A stretch of 64,000 bases of DNA from Flavobacterium macacae (GTDB lineage Bacteria; Bacteroidota; Bacteroidia; Flavobacteriales; Flavobacteriaceae): contig NZ_RQVR01000002.1 of assembly GCF_003865365.1 (NCBI RefSeq), positions 248,001-312,000 of the forward strand. Reading direction: 5' to 3'. A program made the position numbers and the translations under genes. Under the pieces are notes generated by a model that worked only from the letters and a program-made list of their open reading frames with translations, searched no databases and was not told the DNA's origin. Below, in pieces: positions 59,633 through 64,000 of this stretch (within the stretch, counting starts at the first letter, position 1; the number at the start of each line of letters is the position of its first letter).

Positions 59633-60451
59633 AATATAAAACATCAAACCGATGTTTAAAGTATTCATGTCCATTGATTTTCCTTCAATTTTTGCTTCTG
59701 ATTTCATCAATGAATTTAAGCCATAATAAGCGTGGAAATTCCAAGTATTGTAACCAAAAGCGATGTACGCCCCATATTGAAGTTTATTAAAATCGCTGTT
59801 GTTGAATAACCTCACGGCTTCATTTCCGTCCATATATTTTGATTTGTTCAAGAATAAATAACTCAACTTAAAACCCGTATAAATCCTCCAAAAACGGTGG
59901 CTTTGCATTGTGGAGGTTCTCCATCTCAATTCAATCGGAAGATCTACAAAATGGAGGGCAAATTTATTTTTATCAAAGTTGATTTCATCTTCATCAATTA
60001 CTTGATAATTGGATATTCCATCTGTTCTTGTAATTTTTATATTTTGCCTAAAATCATTCATCGAATAACCCAGCCCAACAGCAATTGCCAAATTTCGGCG
60101 TTCATTTAAGGGCATATCTCTCAAAAAACCAATATGCAATCCGGTAGAAAATGAGTTTTGGCTCACGCCGTCAGGTCTTTTTTGAAGTAAATTATAAGTC
60201 AATCCAATATAAAATTGGTCTTCGCGATATAAAGAATCCATTACTGTAACCGTAGTATTCGTTGAATCCCGCTTGCGTTTTGCTTCTTCTAACTCACGAA
60301 TGTCAGCGGGTTTTTCTTCTCGAAGTGATTCTTTGATTCGTTCTTGCTCTTCTCGTTCTTGCGCTTCTTTGATCTGCTTGTCTTTTACAGGATCTTGGGC
60401 GAAGGCCGTAAAAAATGCAAATAAGAAGAAGAAAAGAAAGTACTTTTTCAT
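59627..60451 (-). CDS. Outer-membrane beta-barrel (PorT-like porin family) protein
   Basis: A 274-residue exported protein. The signal peptide MKKYFLFFFLFAFFTAFAQ is followed by a charged coiled-coil-like stretch (residues ~22-62, KDKQIKEAQEREEQERIKES) and then an eight-stranded-type barrel (QFYIGLTYNLLQKRPDG, then LAIAVGLGYSMNDF, then LPIELRWRT). The barrel resembles the PorT family, but the classic PorT gene lies beside ubiE and this does not. The ATG at 60451 starts the signal peptide; an ATG 24 bp upstream does not. Function unknown. Confidence 0.78.
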   Translation of the reverse strand: MKKYFLFFFLFAFFTAFAQDPVKDKQIKEAQEREEQERIKESLREEKPADIRELEEAKRKRDSTNTTVTVMDSLYREDQFYIGLTYNLLQKRPDGVSQNSFSTGLHIGFLRDMPLNERRNLAIAVGLGYSMNDFRQNIKITRTDGISNYQVIDEDEINFDKNKFALHFVDLPIELRWRTSTMQSHRFWRIYTGFKLSYLFLNKSKYMDGNEAVRLFNNSDFNKLQYGAYIAFGYNTWNFHAYYGLNSLMKSEAKIEGKSMDMNTLNIGLMFYIL

Positions 60452-60644
60452 AAGATTTAAGTTTTTGGTTTCCAATTTAGATATTGGATTTCCAATGCGA
60501 TTTTATTTTTGAGGGAAATTACGAAAAAAAAGGAATTCTTTGAAGCCAAATGTCCCAAAATTGAGTTTTCAGACACAAATAAATAGTTGCAAAATTGATT
60601 CATAATCTTTTATTAATTGCTTTTAATTATAGGAAAACAATTTC

Positions 60645-60652
60645 TAAATTTG
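60645..60652 (+). promoter_or_regulatory. -7 box of the HPF/RaiA gene
   Basis: TAAATTTG, a perfect TAnnTTTG, 24 bp before the ATG at 60677. Confidence 0.6.
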
Positions 60653-60676
60653 AGAGAAACCAAACCAGATAAAATT

Positions 60677-60991
60677 ATGCAAGTACAATTTAACACAGAC
60701 AAAACAATTGAAGGGCACGAAAGAATGCAAAATCATTTTTCAGCTGAAATAAAAGAAAAATTAAAACGTTTTGATGACAAGATTACGCGTCTTGAAATTC
60801 ATGTTGGCGACGAAAACAGCGAAAAATTTGGCTTGGACGATAAAAAATGTGTAATCGAAGCCAGAGTAGCCGGAATGAATCCTATGGTTGTTACCCACAA
60901 TGCTGATACGGTAGAGAAAGCTTTCAGCGGTGCTTCTGATAAAATCAAAAAAGTTTTAGATACTACATTTGACAAAATGAAAAGTCATTAA
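60677..60991 (+). CDS. HPF/RaiA family ribosome-associated protein
   Basis: A 104-residue ribosome-hibernation-type factor. It resembles short HPF / RaiA proteins (MQVQFNTDKTIEGHERMQNH, then EIKEKLKRFDDKITRLEIHV, then KKCVIEARVAGMNPMVVTHN), which bind the small subunit and block tRNA and mRNA sites in stationary phase. The ATG at 60677 is in the family position; an in-frame upstream start adds a non-conserved tail and lies before the -7 box. Monocistronic. Confidence 0.88.
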   Translation: MQVQFNTDKTIEGHERMQNHFSAEIKEKLKRFDDKITRLEIHVGDENSEKFGLDDKKCVIEARVAGMNPMVVTHNADTVEKAFSGASDKIKKVLDTTFDKMKSH

Positions 60992-61009
60992 TATTTCTGT
61001 AAAAAATTA

Positions 61010-61043
61010 AAAAAGGCTCCTGCACATTTGCACGAGCCTTTTT
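61010..61043. terminator. Bidirectional terminator between HPF and DUF4249 genes
   Basis: An AAAAAGGCTC / GAGCCTTTTT stem with a 14-nt loop and T and A runs on either flank. It serves both convergent genes. Confidence 0.88.
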
Positions 61044-61859
61044 TTATTGTACTTGATATACTTGATAATCCATTTCGGAAACATTGAAATACCCAAGAGC
61101 ATAATTGTCAAAGTTGGTCTGGTTGACAATGTTGCCTCTTAAAGTTGCTGTCGGTGTCGAAAAAGGACCGCCACCGCCAGAAATGCTTAGCAAGATATTC
61201 ATATAATTGTAATAAGTCTGTGAAATCCCATAGACAGAAATTCCTAAAGTTTGTCCGGATTCTAAATCTTCACTAATAAACAAATCAAAGAACTGGTTTC
61301 CGTTTATAAAATCATCATTTCCAGCATCAAAAGATGGAATTACGGCATAACTTGGGTTGTACTTCCATAGGTAAAAATCGGTCGTAGAAGCATTGTCTGT
61401 AATAAAAGTTTTGATTTCAATAGCATCGCCAGTAAAACCGCCTTCGTCATTTTGTTCGATATAATCAATTGCAGGAACAGGTTTTAAGGTTTCTGTAGCG
61501 GTGTACGTCTGTCCGTCATGCACCACTGTCAAAACATAATCACTATCTAAGACGGGCAAAAAATTGTCGCAGGTATATTCTCCTGTTCCCATATTTTCTA
61601 TAAAAGTAAAAACGTCGTTATTGCTGTCAGTGATGAAAACCGTTGCGCCAGAAACAGGTGGCGCTGTTGTTTCATAATAACCCGTCGTGGTGCTTAATTT
61701 TATTCTTTGATAATTTCCAACAGTGCCTTTTTGCCAAACAATTGATGCATCAATAACCAATCTAGGAGGCGCCGTGTTTAAATCAATATCCACCACATCT
61801 TCGCAACTTGAAAATGCAATTGTGATGAAAGCGAAAAGGATATATTTTAGATTTTTCAT
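61044..61859 (-). CDS. DUF4249 domain lipoprotein
   Basis: A 271-residue lipoprotein of the DUF4249 family. The signal peptide MKNLKYILFAFITIAFSSC ends in a lipobox followed by EDVVDIDL. The body has paired Ig-like beta strands (PRLVIDASIVWQKGT, then SGATVFITDSNNDVFTF, then DYVLTVVHDGQTYTATETLKPVP). An upstream in-frame ATG lies inside the receptor gene and was rejected. It begins 16 bp after the TBDR stop, so the pair is an operon: an outer-membrane receptor with a surface lipoprotein partner of unknown ligand. Confidence 0.88.
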   Translation of the reverse strand: MKNLKYILFAFITIAFSSCEDVVDIDLNTAPPRLVIDASIVWQKGTVGNYQRIKLSTTTGYYETTAPPVSGATVFITDSNNDVFTFIENMGTGEYTCDNFLPVLDSDYVLTVVHDGQTYTATETLKPVPAIDYIEQNDEGGFTGDAIEIKTFITDNASTTDFYLWKYNPSYAVIPSFDAGNDDFINGNQFFDLFISEDLESGQTLGISVYGISQTYYNYMNILLSISGGGGPFSTPTATLRGNIVNQTNFDNYALGYFNVSEMDYQVYQVQ

Positions 61860-61875
61860 AAAAATTCGGTTGAAA

Positions 61876-64000
61876 TTAAAACTTAAAATTATAACTGACA
61901 CCCGGAACGATCCCAAAAATGGACAAACGAACGGCTTCATTTCTACCGCTCAATTCATCTTGTCTGAAACTAATTGATGCAGCGTTAGATCTTCCATATA
62001 AATTGTAAATACTGAAAACCCATTCGCTCTGCCAGCCTTGTTTCTTTTCTGGTTTTGGAGTGTAAGTGGCCGAAATGTCTAAATGATGGTAGGCTGGCAG
62101 ACGGTCTCCATTTCTCTTTCCATAGTTTGGAACGGTGATGCCTTGGTATTGGTATTGCCCGTCAGGATAGGTTACCGGCTGACCCGATTGCAAAGCAAAA
62201 TTAGCTCCGAAGGTCCATTTTTTATTGAACTCATAAGCCGAAGTTACAGCTAAATTGTGGGCTTTGTCATACGCTGAACGGTACCATTCGCCATTATTGA
62301 TCCCCGTTTCTGTTGCATTACGTCCCGGAGTTTGCTGTTCAGAACGCGATAATGTGTAAGAAATCCATCCCGTCAAATTGCCTTTATTTTTTTTAAATAG
62401 AAGTTCTAAACCATACGATCTTAATTTTCCGTTCAAGACAATCTGCTCCATAAATTCATTTCCAATCAAATCAGCCCCGTCAATATAATCAATTCTGTTT
62501 TGGATCATTTTGTAATACGTTTCCACTTCAAGGGAATATTGATCATTCAGTAAGTTTCTGAAATAACCCAGTGCCACTTGGTCTGCAATTTGTGGTTTTA
62601 TGAAATTATCGCTCGGCGACCACACATCTAAAGGCGTTGGTGACGAAGTATTAGAAATCAGCTGCAAATATTGCGTCATTCGGTTGTAGCTCGCTTTGAT
62701 CGATTGGTCGTTGTCTATAGTGTAGGAAATCGCAGCCCTGGGTTCTAAATTATTGAAAGAAGCAATGGTTTCATTTTTACCATAGTGGCGCGTTCCGATG
62801 GGTGTGCCTTTTTCATAAACCTGAAAAGCTTCGTTGAAAACAACGGCTTCGTTGTTTTCATAAATATTAATATTGGATTCGCCCAAACGATAAAAAAGGC
62901 TGTATCTCAGGCCATACATCAAGGCAATTTTATCGGTGATTTTATGTTCTGCCTCCAGATAAGCGGCTGGTTCAAAAGCCTTTTTGCTGTCAAATTTTCG
63001 ATAATTTATGGCAGAGGATTCTTCAGATGGGCTAATCACGCCTGGGTTAAAGTCGTAATAAATCGCATTTACGCCATAATTTAATTTGAATTTATCAGAA
63101 ATATAATTTTTGAAATCATACTTTAAATTATAATTTTTAATGCCTGATTCGTAATCAAACCCAACAAATCCAAGATTTAAACCATAATAATAGTCGCTAT
63201 AAATCAAGGAAAGGTTTGAGAATAATTTGTCAGAAAACAGATGGTTCCAACGAAGATTTAAAGTAGAATTTCCATAAATATTTTTGAAACTATCGGCCAA
63301 GTTAAAAACGTCACGACCAAAATATCCAGACAAATACAAACTATTGTTGTCGTTTAATTTGTAATTTAATTTGGCATTTAAATCATAAAAATAGGCAGAA
63401 TTGTCATTGTCGGTAAGTTTTAAAAACAAATGCGCATAGGATCCGCGACCTCCAACTAAAAATGAACCTTTGTCTTTTACAATCGGGCCTTCGACTAAAA
63501 GACGGCTCGAAATCAAACCGATTCCTCCGTTTGCGTGATATTCTTTTGAATTCCCGTCTTTCTGGTAAATGTCTAAAACAGACGAAGATCTTCCGCCATA
63601 TCGCGAAGGAATGCCTCCTTTGTAAAGTTTTAAATCTTTAATTGCATCCGGATTAAATACTGAGAAAAAGCCAAAAACGTGCGAAGAATTATAAATTGTA
63701 GCTTCGTCTAAAAGGATTAAGTTTTGATCTGCTCCACCGCCGCGAACGTTAAATCCCGAAGCGCCTTCTCCAGCATTTGTTACTCCCGGAAGCAGTAAAA
63801 TTGATTTTAAAACATCTACTTCGCCTAAAACGACAGGCATTTTTTTGATTGTTTCAATAGACAATTTATTGACACTCATTTCCGCTTTTCTGATGTTGGA
63901 ACGTGAGGTTTCAGTAATGACAACTTCTTCCAGATTTCGATTGGAGATTCCCAGCGAAAAAGATTTTTTAAGATTCTGGGTTACCGAAATAGTTTCTGTC
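61876..64000 (-). CDS. TonB-dependent receptor, 5' end outside the window
   Basis: The 3' 707 codons of a TBDR. The frame is open to the window edge at 64000, so the start and N-terminal signal peptide lie beyond. Visible parts are an end of the regulatory-like domain or spacer (NRNLEEVVITETSRSNIRKA), the plug (SIETIKKMPVVLGEVDVLKS, then GFNVRGGGADQNLILLDEATIYN) and a long barrel ending SFRQDELSGRN, IFGIVPGVSYNFKF. It imports an unknown substrate, probably a large nutrient, using TonB energy. DUF4249 is the downstream partner in the same operon. Confidence 0.9.
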   Translation of the reverse strand, partial: TETISVTQNLKKSFSLGISNRNLEEVVITETSRSNIRKAEMSVNKLSIETIKKMPVVLGEVDVLKSILLLPGVTNAGEGASGFNVRGGGADQNLILLDEATIYNSSHVFGFFSVFNPDAIKDLKLYKGGIPSRYGGRSSSVLDIYQKDGNSKEYHANGGIGLISSRLLVEGPIVKDKGSFLVGGRGSYAHLFLKLTDNDNSAYFYDLNAKLNYKLNDNNSLYLSGYFGRDVFNLADSFKNIYGNSTLNLRWNHLFSDKLFSNLSLIYSDYYYGLNLGFVGFDYESGIKNYNLKYDFKNYISDKFKLNYGVNAIYYDFNPGVISPSEESSAINYRKFDSKKAFEPAAYLEAEHKITDKIALMYGLRYSLFYRLGESNINIYENNEAVVFNEAFQVYEKGTPIGTRHYGKNETIASFNNLEPRAAISYTIDNDQSIKASYNRMTQYLQLISNTSSPTPLDVWSPSDNFIKPQIADQVALGYFRNLLNDQYSLEVETYYKMIQNRIDYIDGADLIGNEFMEQIVLNGKLRSYGLELLFKKNKGNLTGWISYTLSRSEQQTPGRNATETGINNGEWYRSAYDKAHNLAVTSAYEFNKKWTFGANFALQSGQPVTYPDGQYQYQGITVPNYGKRNGDRLPAYHHLDISATYTPKPEKKQGWQSEWVFSIYNLYGRSNAASISFRQDELSGRNEAVRLSIFGIVPGVSYNFKF

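Noticed and set aside
59627-60451. Calling this gene PorT of the type IX secretion system
   Set aside because: The barrel resembles PorT-like porins, but the neighbourhood lacks ubiE, its usual companion, and the charged N-terminal stretch is atypical.
1-64000. Search by eye for CRISPR arrays, insertion sequences, prophage genes and integrases
   Set aside because: No regular spacer-repeat arrays, transposase or phage proteins were found. The only repeats are the short hairpin and quasi-repeat families listed.

Overview
The window is a contiguous piece of a Flavobacterium-like chromosome (Bacteroidota, Flavobacteriaceae). The evidence is low G+C content, promoters of the TAnnTTTG type with almost no Shine-Dalgarno sequences, type IX secretion (T9SS) C-terminal sorting domains, TonB-dependent receptors (TBDRs), a DNA polymerase III alpha subunit with a fused N-terminal exonuclease, and many family-typical proteins (DUF4271, DUF4296, DUF4249, DUF4407). 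It is mostly core chromosome. I see no transposase, integrase, phage gene, rRNA or CRISPR array. Two tRNAs are present, Leu(UAG) and Asp(GUC). One gene, a TBDR, runs off the right edge.

Layout. 0-8 kb: M3 and M20 peptidases, then a BlaI/BlaR1-type regulatory operon with two operator dyads and TonB C-terminal domains, then a DUF4407 protein. 8-15 kb: small enzymes, a lone GIY-YIG nuclease flanked by palindromes, hemW, ruvC, a flippase-like protein and a glycosyltransferase. 15-25 kb: tRNA-Asp, DUF58, trxA, dnaE, an RRM protein, rpsP-rimM. 25-34 kb: trmN6, acyl-CoA dehydrogenase, DUF3050, then a redox/Fe-S block (ferredoxin, ferredoxin reductase, NifU, Mrp), an alkyltransferase-like protein, LysE and trmB. 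34-43 kb: PhoR/PhoB-like two-component system facing a TBDR, a surface lipoprotein and two T9SS cargo proteins. 43-54 kb: LuxE-like, tyrS, an SDR, DUF4296, pyrC, a Dpm1-like GT, DUF4271, hemD, pckA, DUF423 and a saccharopine dehydrogenase. 54-64 kb: asnS, an NTR/MORN protein, rpoN, an outer-membrane barrel, hpf/raiA, DUF4249 and the partial TBDR.

Most interesting signals. (1) Two promoter regions, before the TBDR at 37058 and the lipoprotein at 39928, carry arrays of 7-mers (core TAACA) repeated exactly every 11 bp. Each array has a clear repeat ending 20 bp before the -7 box and no -33 element, as expected of PhoB sites. With the adjacent PhoBR pair this suggests a phosphate-starvation outer-membrane uptake cluster. 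(2) At least eight dispersed hairpin elements share their ends but differ in stem sequence while keeping pairing. (3) A single-domain GIY-YIG gene sits between two copies of a GATGCTGAA...TTCAGCAT palindrome, one of which encodes the end of hemW. (4) Tandem BlaI operators overlap the promoter of a lipoprotein-blaI-blaR1/TonB operon. (5) Several -7 boxes lie 4-5 nt from the start codon, implying leaderless mRNAs.
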